Below, one piece after another: positions 11,064 through 23,085 of a DNA stretch of 64,000 bases. The stretch comes from Gracilaria domingensis (Eukaryota; Rhodophyta; Florideophyceae; Gracilariales; Gracilariaceae), in NCBI GenBank assembly GCA_022539475.1, contig VCMS01000009.1:198043-262042 (forward strand), in the 5' to 3' direction. The notes under the pieces are model-generated. The model was given only the letters and a program-made list of their open reading frames with translations, did not search any database and was not told where the DNA came from. The number at the start of each line of letters is the position of its first letter. Positions within the stretch are counted from its first letter, which is position 1. The position numbers were made by a program, and so were the translations under genes.

Positions 11064-12327
11064 ATGGCTACATTCTACCCATAAGTGGAGCATATTTTTG
11101 GTTCTATCTTCCTGAAGAAAAAATGTTTATCTTGGCGAGATAGGGGTTTACACAACAGTTCGAATTAAACGCCCTCATTTCGGTCAAATATCGGCCATAT
11201 TTGGGCCAGATCCGATGCTAGTAGGGCAACGTGTTCTTAAGCGCCTCTGCCTTACGACAATAATGCGCGAAACAGCCTCTTCCTCTCGCGGCAGATTTCT
11301 TGAAGAAGGACCCTCAAAAAAATTGTTGCCTGAAAGGAAATTGAGAACAATCTCCGAAAAGATGCAGTAATACCCAAAGTATCTCAATCACAAAAGCATT
11401 ACCACTTTTTTCATATACGGATCCCAGCAGAGGATTGTCTTACCAAAAACCGACTCATACTTTAATCCTTGCAGCCTTCAACAGGTGTTACGTATTGCAA
11501 CGCCTCACATAGATTTACTACCTTCTACAGTAACAAATTCAGCTCCTTTTTATCACCTAGATGAAACAATTGAAGGCTCTATTCAGAGCAGTTTTGATGA
11601 ACATGGACCCCACAGTGTGAGAGCTCTACACTGTTGACAAGAAAACAAAAAAGACTCTCTTTGAACCATATATGTGCTCAAGTGTGAGAAAATTGCCACA
11701 AACTAGAGCCACAATCCCATTATATACGATACTCGCGTATTCTTCGATAATGCGACTTCTGATATGCCTTAACGCCTCATAGGCATGATACCTTCGGGAG
11801 AGCAAAGCTGTTTGCTTTTCAACAACAGCTTTGCGCATTAAGCGCACTGATGGGTAGTCGCATATAAATTTGCAACTGGTGTTACGATTAAGGAAGCACA
11901 AAAAGGGCCGTTGCAGGTTTTCTCAATTGCGGATAAAACATGTATTTTTCTCATCACGTGTTTTTTGGGAAACGTTTGAAGTGCGTGAGAAAAACATTTT
12001 ATTACCAATTCCCAATTTATGCTGCTCAGCCAGAAAAAGATTTCAAGGTACCAAATATCTCTCAATAACGAATCTTTTCGCACTCCGCGATAACAAGTGG
12101 TTCGTTCCAAGACTTTGAAACAACAAAACTGACAAACGATATAAATCGAGTGAATTGTTTTTAAATAACAAAAATTTAGTCTAGTTTTGAAATAACACAC
12201 GGTTTGCAGAAACGTGCTGTTTGATTAAGATAGGGCAAAAAGTTGAAATTCGGGCTTTCTTTTAGCTTAGAAACTAATCAACGATGCGCGTCATAGTCTT
12301 TGTCTTCAAAACTTAGCTTATACAAAC
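11064..12327. other. No recognisable gene or repeat
   Basis: This AT-rich stretch has short frames on both strands with no motif I recognise and no repeat shared with the rest of the window. It is probably intergenic or decayed transposon sequence. Confidence 0.4.
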
Positions 12328-13111
12328 CCAAGCCCGTATAAGTGACTAACTAACTTACCATCACCGTTAGTCATTAGTAAACCTATTTCCAGCGTAGTGA
12401 GTCATAATAAGTCACTGGATCGGTTCGCCTAGTTCTGACCAAACCAACGAAGCTATACAGCGTACGATGCGTCTAAAAGACTCTCCATTAGTATGCACTA
12501 AACCACTTTGGCTTCCGCTGCTTGCCCGCACTTCGTTCGCCACAAACACACGAATCAACTTGCACATCTCGGATAGGCTTGATAACAGTGATCAACACTG
12601 AGACCCTTCCCGACGACCAAGACCACTAAAAAGCCGTTCAGCAGAGGCTGAGGATGCTTGAGCACCCAGAAACGCGCGCGCCACCACATTAAAAGAAACT
12701 GGACTAACCAAACCAGGACTTGCATTTTAGCCGCAAGCGTACTCCACGCGTATGATTTGGTGCCTTTTCCTTTTCCTTATCCTGGTCCACGACATTTGAG
12801 CTGCTGCGCGTTATGCTTCCGGATGATGGAGGCAGCAGTACGCTGCAGTGTGTTGGCTGGTTGATCGTTAGGACCCGACATAATCGGCAAGATCGCGATG
12901 AGAATGGTTGATCATGTACATCATGTGCTTGCTCGTGGACGACTGGTTTTTTATCCCTCCTGACTGGTATGGGACAGGACTACATACACGTTGGCAATGT
13001 GTCGTTAGTGTACACGTATGTTTACTTCTGACTAACTACATTGTATTTTCATTAGTTAGTCATTCGAAGTGTCATTTTGGTTCTAGCTAGTCAGTCACAG
13101 TTACGGGCTTC
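12328..13111. mobile_element. Non-autonomous TIR element (784 bp) with GTTAGTC subterminal repeats
   Basis: The left end reads CCAAGCCCGTATAAGTGACT. The right end, reverse-complemented, reads GAAGCCCGTAACTGTGACTG, a terminal inverted repeat of roughly 20 bp with a few mismatches. TACAAAC occurs at 12321-12327 and 13112-13118, a likely 7-bp target duplication (8 bp if one base has changed). Both subterminal regions are rich in GACTAAC/GTTAGTC, as in hAT-type elements where the transposase binds such repeats. No transposase is present. The hAT assignment is inference. Confidence 0.55.
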
Positions 13112-13580
13112 TACAAACTACTTCTATTTTTTTCACAGGCAGGGCATTAGTAATATATTAAAAGCGTCTAGCTTGTGTGTCTAACAATTTTCGGATAGTT
13201 AATCTCTCTTGCTTAGCTAATGAAGCAGCATGATAGCAACCGAGACCAGAGAAGGTGCTACTGTTTTAGTTCTTTCTATCGCTGACATGCTGCTCACAAT
13301 TACAATTTGTAAATTAGTTCATAGTTCCTGTACCACAGTTAAAATCATTTGCCCGGCTCTTTTCCATTTCATTTTTGCAAGTCTGTCTTGATAGTTGTAA
13401 TCAGCCGTTTAACAGCGGGACTTTTCATGCGATCCGCGAAGTGCATCGCCCATGGTGGGCGTGCTTGAGCATATCAGAGAGGTATTCGACGCTATTAAAT
13501 GCAGGCACAAAAGATAATTGTGCGTACCGTTCGCAGTGCGTACTGCTACGCGGAGTTTTTTTCCTAGCACAAACCAGTCG

Positions 13581-13613
13581 ATTCTGTATGAAAAATGCGC
13601 TTTCATACAGAAT
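13581..13613. repeat. 13-bp perfect inverted repeat (hairpin)
   Basis: ATTCTGTATGAAA (13581-13593) is followed by a 7-nt loop and the exact complement TTTCATACAGAAT (13601-13613). It lies in a stretch with no convincing gene. It may be a relic of a transposon end. Function unknown. Confidence 0.6.
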
Positions 13614-13944
13614 TTACGCACTAAAAACCTGCGTTGTCTTCCTTTCTTGGCCGTATCAGCAGGTGCTCCAGTCTGGGAAATTGAAACTGAAATTAAAAAC
13701 AAAACAGGTCAGCGACCTTCAAATGATTTCAAACTTTCGCACCAAGAAGTTCGTAGGGCCAGGGTGACGTGTACAAGATACTAGGGCATGCCGACGAACC
13801 AATCAGACGTGAGAAGAAGAACACTCCCGCTTCAGATATGTACTTCAACCACCCTTTTTGGGTGTCCTCTTGGGACTAAAATAAAAGCAGATTATTTATT
13901 CTGAGGGCAAACTGAGCGGTGCCTCCACTAACCTGATCTCCTGT

Positions 13945-15714
13945 TCATCGTCTGTAGCCTCGCCGCGGCACGGCGTTCGGACCTAGAACGACTAAGCCCA
14001 AGCTGCCGAGAGGGCCACTCTGCGAGCCAAACACGGTGCCTGTCTTCCTCAGCTCTTGCTCGGGCTGCTCTGCAGCCCGAGTTGCCATGCGCGCTTCTTT
14101 TTCTTTCTTGCGCAGCTCGGCTTTCCTCGCACGCTCTAATGCTCTCCTCGCCCGCTCGTTCTCCCGTCCTGCTCGTCGTTCCGCTGCTACCACAGCCCGC
14201 GCTTCATGCTCAACTTGCTTTTCGCGTGCCTCTGCCTCTCGGCGCTGCCTACGCTGTTCCATCTCTTCCGCGCGTTGTGCTTGCTGCTCAGCTCTCACTA
14301 CCGCTTCGTGCTCCTTACGCTTGCGCTGGTCCTCACGCTCGGCAGCCCTGGCAACTCGCTCTACCTCTGCTTGACGAGCTTCGTGCTGCTCTTTTAGCTC
14401 GTTGAGAGTGGCGTCGTTGGTGAGCAGAGCCCCTGCACGTGTATTGATCGTTCTGTTTTGCAGCACTTCTCCGTCCGCTTCCAGAAGGTTTCTGGAGTTA
14501 GTGTAGTCCTCTACCAACTCCAGATACGAATTTTATGCCTTCTCATGGTCGTTGTGTTCCCCGATGTTGGTGATATCATTCTGCGTTATTACTCTGTGGT
14601 TGGGACCTTTTGTCAGGGCGTCCCAAATTCCACACGCTGCGAAGCCGTTGACAATGTTTGTATATCGTACAGCGTAATTGTACGCGTGGTTCAGTATTTG
14701 GCACAAGGTATATATATTGTTGCGGGTCGCCTTGTTTTGTAAAGTTCTCTCATTAAGAAGGTTACGAAATCTGTTCTTAAATGGGGAGAACACTGTGTAA
14801 TCCAGTACCTGCGTGCGGTGACTAGTATGTGCAAGAAGGCCTATGGCCACAGTATTGTTATCCCGCATTAGCTAGAGAGCTCGATACGTGCAGTGGGCAC
14901 CGTAACCATCCATTCTCAAAAGAATGTACTTGTGTTTCTTTCGCAGGGCCCCTGTCTCCTGCACAAACGTCTCCACCCATTGGAAAAATATTGAATTATC
15001 CACGACGGCGGGGTCTCGATAAACGGTCTTGGCGTTTAACGGCAAAAAATTGGAGGGTGTTTTGCGCTTGCCATCGGGGTGAATTCTTTACTTTGTACGT
15101 GTACCAGGCAATAAGACGATTGGAGTCCCTGCTTTTCCGTCGGCAGATACCACTGGCATGATTGTGACGTGTCCTGCGTTCCCATCCCACCTGAGCTCAA
15201 CCGAATTACTGCGGCCATTAGCCGTGAAGAGTGCCTTACTTCTGGCCGGAGAAACAGTCCTTGTGGAGAATCCCGACTCATCCTCGTTAAAAATCTGTTC
15301 CGGAGAGGTTATATCATACTCCTTGTAAGCGTGTCTCAGGAGAGCAAAATGAATAGCTAAATGTTCGGGTGACATCGCTATCGCTCTTTGCTTCTCAAGG
15401 TTTGGGGGTCTCTCGAGAGAAATGTTTGGGTGTCGCTTAATGAAATTGCGAACAATTGTGTTGCCCGGTCTGTTGTTTTTGAATCGTATTTTTGCCTTTC
15501 GTTCGGTTGGTAGGCGGTCAACAAAGAACTGTACTAAGTCTTTAAAGCATTCCCGAGAAAGAGGTGTGCCTTGTTTGGCAAAGTGGGATACAGAATCAAC
15601 GAGCAGCTGCTTTTCTTCTTTGCTAAGTGCAAAGGACAGCACTTGATGTTTTTGCGTAAAGTCGATTTGGTTCTGCATGGCACGATGCAGCTGGGATTTG
15701 GATACATGGAACAT
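13945..15714 (-). pseudogene. Pogo-like DDE transposase relic (590 codons, three in-frame stops)
   Basis: One reading frame runs unbroken in phase for 590 codons but contains three stops (TAA at 15088, TAG at 14872, TAA at 14533). In order: a helix-turn-helix (KLPLRRAAAMFHVSKSQLHR, beginning just upstream of 15714), a CENP-B-like segment with RFKNNRPGNTIVRNF, the first catalytic Asp in FNEDESGFSTRT, the second in LLRMDGYGAH, the third in TQVLDYTVFSPFK, and a long charged coiled coil (about 14420-14050) rich in AERE/RRQRREAE. The N-terminus continues above 15714 after a frame change near 15790. It is a dead member of the DDE_1 (pogo/Tigger-like) class of Tc1/mariner transposons. Terminal repeats were not resolved. 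Confidence 0.8.
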
Positions 15715-16144
15715 TGCAGCCGCTCTGCGTAAAGGGAGCTTTGTCGACGTAAGAAATGTTTTGCTGCCTTTAGGGAGGCGTACTGGGTCTCTTGTCGCAG
15801 TAACGGGGCAACAAAAGTCTTCGCACCATGGTTGTTAGCCAAGGTGACTGAAGCACTCTAGGTTGACTTGAAAGAATCTTGAGACGCCCTTGACGTAGAG
15901 GGCGTCGGTCTGAAGTCAAATGGAGGCTGTTCTGGGGGGAAGAAACGGCGGGAAGTTCAAAAATGGCGCTTGTTTTGAATAAAACTGGCTCAGAGCGGAG
16001 ATAATCGATTGTTGGTGATCCCGATTTGCTGCAAATGACAAAAAACCCCATTATTTAATCAGAAAACTGTCCCAACCCGGCCTCTTGTCCCAGATTGACA
16101 GCACACGATGATACGTGGACACGTTATAAGGTTGTACTTTATTT

Positions 16145-16221
16145 CAAAATGTAGAAACTCTGAAAACAACGGTTTACCCTTCGGAAGGGTAAACAGTTGT
16201 TTCCAGAGTTTCTACATTTTG
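16145..16221. repeat. Near-perfect 37-bp inverted repeat (long hairpin)
   Basis: The left arm (16145-16181) and right arm (16185-16221) pair at 35 of 37 positions around a CGG loop. The left arm contains AAAATGTAGAAACTCTG and GGTTTACCCTT; the right contains CAGAGTTTCTACATTTT. It lies between two pogo-like relics. It could be two abutting transposon ends, a tiny foldback element, or the stem of a small-RNA precursor. The sequence alone does not decide. Confidence 0.75.
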
Positions 16222-16492
16222 CCAGCGGCTAATCTGGGAACAACTTTCCAGAATCAGTCACAGTGTTTCCGTCCAAAGTTCTTAAGCCTTATTGAGGCCA
16301 ATGTCGATAGCTCCAACGCTTTAGATCTGTAAGAAATGACAAGAAACAACGGCAACTTTACTCATCTAGTCCGTAGCACCGACTTTGCGACTAACGTTCA
16401 AACAACAGAAGAATAGAAAAATGGCTCAGTTTGAGGCAAATTCCTCAACAGATTCGACAACAACAACCCAGTGGATCAATCATTACGGTTGA

Positions 16493-18274
16493 TTACAAAT
16501 CACTATCATGACAACCCGGCGTGTCCTTTTGACAGCCGAAAGAAGGAGCAGCGGTCGGAACGCCCAGACTGTTGGAGAACTGTAACACAGCCTCTGCAAT
16601 CTCTTGCTCCAAGCGTGCATGGCTTGTCGCCGCATTGTCGCTCTTCCGTTCACCACCCTCGATAACCGCAAGCGGCTGTCCTTCAGACGTGCTGCAAACA
16701 CCAGAACTGCAACTCGGCTGTGCCTTACGGCGGTCAATGAGATCCTCTACGGTAAGGAACTGAGCTGGAAGCCCAGCAGACAGCACTTTGCTCCCTGCAG
16801 CACTTCTGCGAGAAACTGTTTCGACGGGTTTCGCAACGTGCTGCTCTAATACTTCAGAAGTGGTATGGTACTCTCTTGTAATCTCCGCTATATTGGTCAG
16901 AGCTGTGGGTGCGCCGAGTCGAGAACGACTGAGCACATTCCTGACTGCGAGTAAGGCCTCTGCGTCTCGACCCCGCGCACGCAACGATGGAAGCCGGGGT
17001 GGCAGGTTCTTCATTTTCTCACCACGCTCAGAGAGACTTTCATCAAACTTATTGTCAAACTTATTGAAAAAACGGTAGTCCATTGGCCACAGTCCGCATG
17101 CATCAAAGCCTCGAATAGCATCCGCGACCGTTATGCTGTTCCACCCACACACTCCAAGCATGAGCTTGAGATTAATACACGTTAATGGTAGAGGCGCAAC
17201 GCTCAGAAGTTCGTCCCGTACAGCTCTGACAATTGTATTGAACGTTTTGTTCTCGAACTGGTCAACAAGTTGGAGAAAATAGCTCGTATTCGCTTGGCAC
17301 TGCACGAATTCGATATTGTGAGCCACGCAAACGTCAAGTAATTCATAACCCCTTCGAGAAGCATGCCCATCAAGTAGCATCACGACTGGTTTCTCCCTGG
17401 CAACGGACTTTCGTATGAACCTGGCAAGGTGTTCAATAACATGCGGCAGTACTTCTTTCGTAAAGGAACCGTGAGGCGAGGTGGCTATCATACTATCACC
17501 AGCAAGCCAACTCTTGGAACAAAGAGGATGACGTTCGCCTTTGCTTGTAACAAAGATATCCTTGTCCAGCTCCTATTACCATCCCGACATCACATTTTTG
17601 CGATTGAATATGAATATCGGAAGGGCCTTGCCACCAGACGCCAAAACAGCCAACACTCCTGTGACATGCCGCCCAGAGCCATTGCTCAAAGTTATGGAGC
17701 AGAAACTACCATGGTTGGAATCTGAACCAGTGAAGAGCTTCACCTCCTTACTATAAAGCGGTTCGATTGCAGTTTCAAAGAAATTTTATACGTAATTGAC
17801 ATTCTCAAATATTTCCGGATTGAACGCAGCAACAGGTTTCAGACAGGTTGCATATGTGCGCACATGAAGAGCATTTTCCGCTCTGAGATTCATATTGTGC
17901 TTCAGCTCTGCGATGCAAAAAGTAATTTCTTGTTGGCCGGCTCTCTATGCGCACACATAATCATCCCCTGGAATTCTATTTTTGAACGAAGAACGTCAAT
18001 AAGCAGCAATATTTCTAATTATTTGCTTTGCAGTTTCAAAGTTTATCGCAAATTTGCGACTTGCAGAGTGGCTCAGGCGCTTGACGATCAGTTGATTCTT
18101 TTTTTCGGTGAGAACTGACGGGCGTTGAGCAGGATTGTCAGTAGGATTTATTTGCTTTTTAGGCGTGTTTTCATCATTGGGGACCATCGATGTGCGGATG
18201 CGGTAAAGTGTAGTGCGCAATATTTCCATCTGTGCCAAGTTTTTTCGTGTCCAAACTAGTTGCTTGGGAGGCAA
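16493..18274 (-). pseudogene. Second pogo-like DDE transposase relic (594 codons, five in-frame stops)
   Basis: A single phase covers 594 codons with five stop codons and no frameshift. The N-terminus begins MPPKQLVWTRKNLAQ. The middle has HVTGVLAVLASGGKALPIF and SWLAGDSMIATSPHGSF. The catalytic core has the second Asp in VVMLLDGHASRRGYELL and the third in FLQLVDQFENKTF. The C-terminal part is less conserved and polar. The first catalytic Asp is not clear. The relic lies head-to-tail behind the one at 13945-15714 but belongs to a different subfamily. Two of the stops are adjacent, after MSGW. Confidence 0.75.
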
Positions 18275-19171
18275 GTAAGCAGTATTTCACTGGTGAGAAA
18301 CTTCATTTGTTTTCGCAGAACAATTTTTCAGCAACGCTGTTATCTTTTTTACAGACGGAGGCATGACACACGTACTGATTTGACTCTCGTTCCGGTTCTG
18401 AAACCCGATGTGATAGAAGGCAGAGGGGTTTTATAGCGGTGTTGAGTTTTTACCACTGACAGTGTAAGATCCATGGCCGTTGTGGGGAGCTTTGCTGCGC
18501 ACCCGGTTTCTTTTGGCAAGCGCAAGGCTGTGCGCAGAAAGACTAAAAGAGATTGACTTTAAATGTGGCGATGTGTTCGGCGCAATGTTGCAATGCTGAT
18601 TCAACTTCTTTGATCAGGAGGAGCGCATCTAATTTTACGTGAATTGAGTGTGGGCTTAGATAAAACACTTCAGTAAGCGCCGGCAGATGTCAAACAATCG
18701 ACAGCAACAGACCGTTCCAAAATATCTCCGAGTTCCGAATACAGCCGCTGGGAAGGGTAGCTCAAATGCACAAGCTCTTTATTGGTAGATAAACGTCGAC
18801 CTTATTTCTGCGGCATTAATCGAGAAGATCTTGGCTTATTAGGATGAACATTGCTGCTGAAGATCAGCAAAGAATATGAGAACGTTCTGAATGTCTCTGT
18901 GATACTGTGAGCCGCTATCGCCGAAATGCCTAAAGGCCTTTCTGGATTGGGTGGAACTTGGGCTAAGCAGCCAGAGAAGGAGACATGGATAAGCTCCATG
19001 TTTCTGGCTCGGAACCAGCAAGGCAAGAAAGCCTTTTCACTATACTTTTCACCTAAAGCTTGACGGATTAAAATAATTGTTATTTGCTCTTGATCTCATC
19101 AAACTGCTAGAACGCCCCTTAGACACCGCCTAATTGGTCAAGGGTGAAGTTCGCATTTATTCATTCATCCC
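18275..19171. other. Intergenic, upstream of the Obg gene
   Basis: No frame here resembles a protein. The stretch runs from the transposon relic to the Obg start and must hold the Obg promoter. I see no clear TATA box or other defined element. Confidence 0.4.
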
Positions 19172-20776
19172 ATGAATCTCCGCTTCGACACTTGCAGCTC
19201 AACGCTCTTTTTCTTGCAGAAGCGGATTGAGCAGTACGCCAACGCAATGGAGATTGCCTTTCTTTGTGCTGCCCCGCTTCCACGACTACGAGCTACGTGG
19301 CCGCTGGCACAGAGCAGTATATCAATCTCGACGAGTCGCGCACCGCACTCATCATCAACTATTCGCGCTGTCATCTCCGAGCCCGAAACATCTCCTCCAA
19401 CAGAGCTTACGAGGCAGTCCTATGAAACGCCAACCACAACAGACTCGGACTGGATGTTCTTCGATGTTGCCCGAGTCCATGTTAAGGCAGGCCGTGGTGG
19501 AAACGGCTGCGTAGCATTCCGGCGCGAAAAGGGCATCCCTCGCGGAGGGCCTTCAGGCGGCTCTGGCGGCAAGGGCGGATCAATCATCTTCGTCACCTCG
19601 ACAGGTAGCAATACTTTGTCCAGATTTCGCAACGGTGCAGCCTTTAGAGCCAGTGATGGAGCGAACGGACAGGGCAAAAGCCGCCATGGTGTTGCTGCGT
19701 CTGATATTGTCTTGCCCGTCCCGCTCGGGACTGTTGTTCGCGATGATAATGGCAGAATCCTGGCAGACTTGTCACATGAGGGGCAAACCTTTCGCGCTGC
19801 CAGGGGAGGACGTGGTGGTAGAGGAAATCAAGCCTTCAAATCGGATCAGAATCGGGCGCCTCGAATAGCCGAGCATGGTGAGCCCGGAGTAGAACGCAGG
19901 CTGAGGTTAGAGCTGAAGCTTGTCGCTGATGTTGCCCTCGTTGGGTTCCCAAACGCTGGGAAAAGCACGCTTCTGGATGCTGTATCGAATGCGCGCCCAA
20001 AGATTGCTGATTATCCGTTTACTACGATTGTTCCTAATCTCGGGGTCGTGGATGGAGCGGACGGCGGAAACGGCCTCGTTTTCGCTGATGTGCCGGGTCT
20101 AATTCAGGGCGCTCATCGAGGTGTCGGTATGGGCGTTTCCTTTTTGAGGCACATCGAACGGTCCAAGGTTGTCGTTCACATACTGGATGGAACTGTGGAC
20201 GATGTAATCGAAAGATATCGGGCCATTCGTCTAGAACTGGAACTTTTTGATGAGCGTCTCGCAAGAAAGAAAGAGGTGGTTTTGCTCAACAAGGCCGACA
20301 TTCCTAAAGTTCGTGAAAGTTGGGACAACGGACTCAAGGAGCGTCTCATCGAAGCAGTGGGTGGACACAAACGGATAGCGATAATAAGCGCAAAGTCTAA
20401 GATGGGTCTATCGGAGATGATGCCTAAACTAAAAGCACTTGTGGACTGCGTTGAGCATGAAGATAATATTGTTGTTTTGGGGGACGAGGATGAGGAGAAC
20501 TTTGGACGGGAGCCGGCAACTGTCGAATGTGTTGGAGATGGGAAATTCCGAATTGGTGGTTATAAAGTTGAACGTGTATATCAAATGACGAACTGGGACT
20601 ATGTTGAAGGTATAGATCGATTTCAGAGAATACTTGAGGCTCTCGGTGTGAATCAAATGCTCAGGGACGCAGGTGCAAAAGATGGGGATTCAGTCACATG
20701 TTTTGAGCGGGAGTTCGATTACTACAAAGAAGAAAACATATATAGCGCTGCAGCTGCGCTCGATGGGTATCTATGA
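19172..20776 (+). CDS. obg: Obg-family GTPase, plastid type
   Basis: This encodes a large-ribosomal-subunit assembly GTPase of the Obg/CgtA family, probably acting in the plastid. The 534-residue product has an N-terminal extension of about 95 residues (Ser/Thr/Arg-rich, few acidic residues), then the glycine-rich Obg fold (about 96-254, [15 protein letters not shown] and [14 protein letters not shown]). The G domain follows: G1 GFPNAGKS (258-265), the TT switch (284-285), G3 DVPG (306-309), G4 NKAD (373-376) and G5 SAKS (406-409). The C-terminal OCT domain is at about 448-515. The frame opens at 19172, but Met26 (19247) would leave a more typical transit peptide, so the start is uncertain. 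No intron is visible. The gene ends 144 bp from the stop of the convergent dapF gene. All family motifs are intact. Confidence 0.96.
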   Translation: MNLRFDTCSSTLFFLQKRIEQYANAMEIAFLCAAPLPRLRATWPLAQSSISISTSRAPHSSSTIRAVISEPETSPPTELTRQSYETPTTTDSDWMFFDVARVHVKAGRGGNGCVAFRREKGIPRGGPSGGSGGKGGSIIFVTSTGSNTLSRFRNGAAFRASDGANGQGKSRHGVAASDIVLPVPLGTVVRDDNGRILADLSHEGQTFRAARGGRGGRGNQAFKSDQNRAPRIAEHGEPGVERRLRLELKLVADVALVGFPNAGKSTLLDAVSNARPKIADYPFTTIVPNLGVVDGADGGNGLVFADVPGLIQGAHRGVGMGVSFLRHIERSKVVVHILDGTVDDVIERYRAIRLELELFDERLARKKEVVLLNKADIPKVRESWDNGLKERLIEAVGGHKRIAIISAKSKMGLSEMMPKLKALVDCVEHEDNIVVLGDEDEENFGREPATVECVGDGKFRIGGYKVERVYQMTNWDYVEGIDRFQRILEALGVNQMLRDAGAKDGDSVTCFEREFDYYKEENIYSAAAALDGYL

Positions 20777-20920
20777 GTTTTTGACCGTTCATAGAATCTA
20801 CCTTTGGTATGCCAGCGATGCCCATGTGAGCATTATGCACACGGTTCGCTCTTTGTATCTTTCTACAAGTGGTGTCTTCACAATAGAATCGTAAACTTTT
20901 GACTGTTTCACTCCCATCTT

Positions 20921-21976
20921 TCATATGTTTGCCAGTTTGCCCTCGAAAACGAGCTGCGCAGGTCCTGTCATAAGAACATGATTAGAACTTGACTCCCATT
21001 CAATAGTCAGATCGCCCCCTGGTAGACGGATAACAGTTGGAACATCCTTCTCTGCACGACCTGTTATCACGGCCGCAACGAGAACTGCACAGGCGCCCGT
21101 TCCGCAAGCCATTGTACGACCTGCTCCTCTTTCCCATACAAGCATATCAAACTCCGTCTTGCTGTGCTGATACACAAACTCGGTGTTTGTTCGCTGCGGG
21201 AAAACGGGGTGATTCTCAAAAGTAGGACCCACTGCTTCAAGGCGAGCATCTATATCGTCATATACTTCCTTCGTAACGAAAGTGATTGCATGCGGATTTC
21301 CCATCGACACGCATGAAAATGTCCAGTCTCGCCCCGCAAGAGCTTTCAAAACATCTTGATATTCGTTCGCAGCACATGTCTCTAGCATCGTTGGGACTAG
21401 TTTGGGTTCAAGAATTGGAGCTCCCATATCAACTTTGACCTGTTCTGATCCTCTCTCCATTTGTGGAATGATTTCTCCAGCTCCTGTATCTACCACATAC
21501 CTTCCCGATGAGCGACCGTGAACACCCAAATCAGCGGCAAAACGGGCTAAACAGCGGATTCCGTTTCCGCACATTTCCGGTTCTGTGCCGTCTGAGTTGT
21601 ATAGCCTCATTCCGAAATCCGAAGTGGATTTTGTCGGCGGCAAGAGAAATATGACTCCGTCTGCACCGACCCCGGTGTTGCGGTTGCAAACTGCTTCTGC
21701 TTCAGAGGGAGTCAGAACCGGTGCAGCTGTATGTCTGTTATCGATCAGCACGAAGTCGTTCCCAAGTCCATGATATTTACGGAATGCAGTCATAGACGCT
21801 GCGGAAGCTCGTACAAAACTTCTCCTGCGAAATCTTGTGAGCGGAAATGCAACTCCGCGGCAAGAGGAAACAAAAGTTGAGGACAAGGCTGAGCGATACC
21901 GGAATATTGATACCGTGGAAGTCGCGAAAGTTAGAGATGGGGGCCGTAAATCTCTTGATGAAAACTCCAGCAGCAT
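20921..21976 (-). CDS. dapF: Diaminopimelate epimerase, plastid-targeted
   Basis: This enzyme converts LL- to meso-2,6-diaminopimelate, the penultimate step of lysine biosynthesis, which in algae and plants takes place in the plastid. The 351-residue product has an extension of about 60 residues rich in Ser, Arg and Phe (transit-peptide-like), then the two-lobed epimerase starting at FRKYHGLGNDFVLIDN. The catalytic cysteine pair is present: Cys136 in EMCGNGIRC and Cys291 in MACGTGAC. The frame stays open 31 codons upstream, but Met at 21976 gives the more plausible transit peptide. No intron is visible. It converges with obg and points away from yqgF. Confidence 0.96.
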   Translation of the reverse strand: MLLEFSSRDLRPPSLTFATSTVSIFRYRSALSSTFVSSCRGVAFPLTRFRRRSFVRASAASMTAFRKYHGLGNDFVLIDNRHTAAPVLTPSEAEAVCNRNTGVGADGVIFLLPPTKSTSDFGMRLYNSDGTEPEMCGNGIRCLARFAADLGVHGRSSGRYVVDTGAGEIIPQMERGSEQVKVDMGAPILEPKLVPTMLETCAANEYQDVLKALAGRDWTFSCVSMGNPHAITFVTKEVYDDIDARLEAVGPTFENHPVFPQRTNTEFVYQHSKTEFDMLVWERGAGRTMACGTGACAVLVAAVITGRAEKDVPTVIRLPGGDLTIEWESSSNHVLMTGPAQLVFEGKLANI

Positions 21977-23085
21977 GATTTGATTGCTCTCTAAGAAAGT
22001 CCAGGATAAAAAGAGATCAAGGGAAAGGCCTTTGGTTCCCTGGCAACTCCCAGAAGGCAAATGCAACAAACAGAGGTCTAACCACCACGAAGATGCTTGT
22101 TGGCGCTCTTTGCTCTCGTATTCGTTCCACTCGCAAGTCGTAAGTTCAGCTTCTCAGACGAGTGTGCAAGTATGGCCCGATCCCTAATACCGCAAGCTTG
22201 GCTGCCCGGACGTGTTGACGAGTGGTGTGACAATTTGAATGAGCGACGATCTCCACAGTCGGGGTGCGTAGAGGTACGCCGGCAGCAGTACCAAGTACAC
22301 TGAGTCAAACTTTGGAGTTATCCCTTGAAGCTTTAACGTCTCATGGGTGTGCACGAAGAGTTGTGAGGGCTATCCCTAAAGTTGTTAAGGATACCTCTAG
22401 AAGATGAGATGTTACGATTCGTAACTTTCTTTCGTGCAAATATACAGCACAATTCCAAGGAATCTGTCCAGAAACATCAGGATATTGCAGCCTGGGGCTC
22501 GATACGGTGCCAAAAAATGAGAATTGCCACTCTGCTCTAGGGCGGACTGCCTGGCAGAGCTGATCGCGACAATTCTCATGGAAACGGAGCAAGAGAAAGG
22601 CAGAGGCTGGGAATTAACTTTCATTCCGCCTCGCAACCGGCAAACACGTACCAGCTCATTGAGTACGTCGCAGGACTCTTCGTTTTCAGGAATCTTGCAG
22701 TCGTCTAATCAGCTCTTTCTGATGTTGACCCGAACACCACCACGTACACGGTTGCTAACGTCATCGCTGTTCAACGGCTGTTAGCTGTTAATCAAGATCT
22801 TGAAAAGGTCATCGTTGGTAGTAGATCGAACTAAGTAACAAGGCCTGTGGTGCTCTTTCTCATTTTTACATCTCTTGGTATTCACATCATAACGCCCAGA
22901 TCAACTACACGTACCCTACCATCAGATATTTCTTCGCAACAATCCGTGGACTGTTCCTGAACTCTGGAAAGCAGGAAGGTTAATTTTCTGAGCGGAAGAT
23001 AGGGATTCTCTGAAGAACCACGACGAAAGCAGTGCTTTCTCTTTTACCTCCACTTCTATCCATTTTGACGGTACACTAGGACCTT
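21977..23085. promoter_or_regulatory. Divergent intergenic region between dapF and yqgF
   Basis: About 1.1 kb separates the starts of two genes transcribed away from each other, so it must hold both promoters. No coding frame is convincing and I see no TATA box or repeat that I would name. Confidence 0.4.

Noticed and set aside
10639-11115. 158-codon plus frame, with a counterpart on the minus strand at 5923-6303
   Set aside because: Both lie inside solo LTRs of the same family.
14036-14405. Plus-strand frames over the transposase coiled coil
   Set aside because: They are shadows of the Glu/Arg-rich coiled coil encoded on the minus strand.
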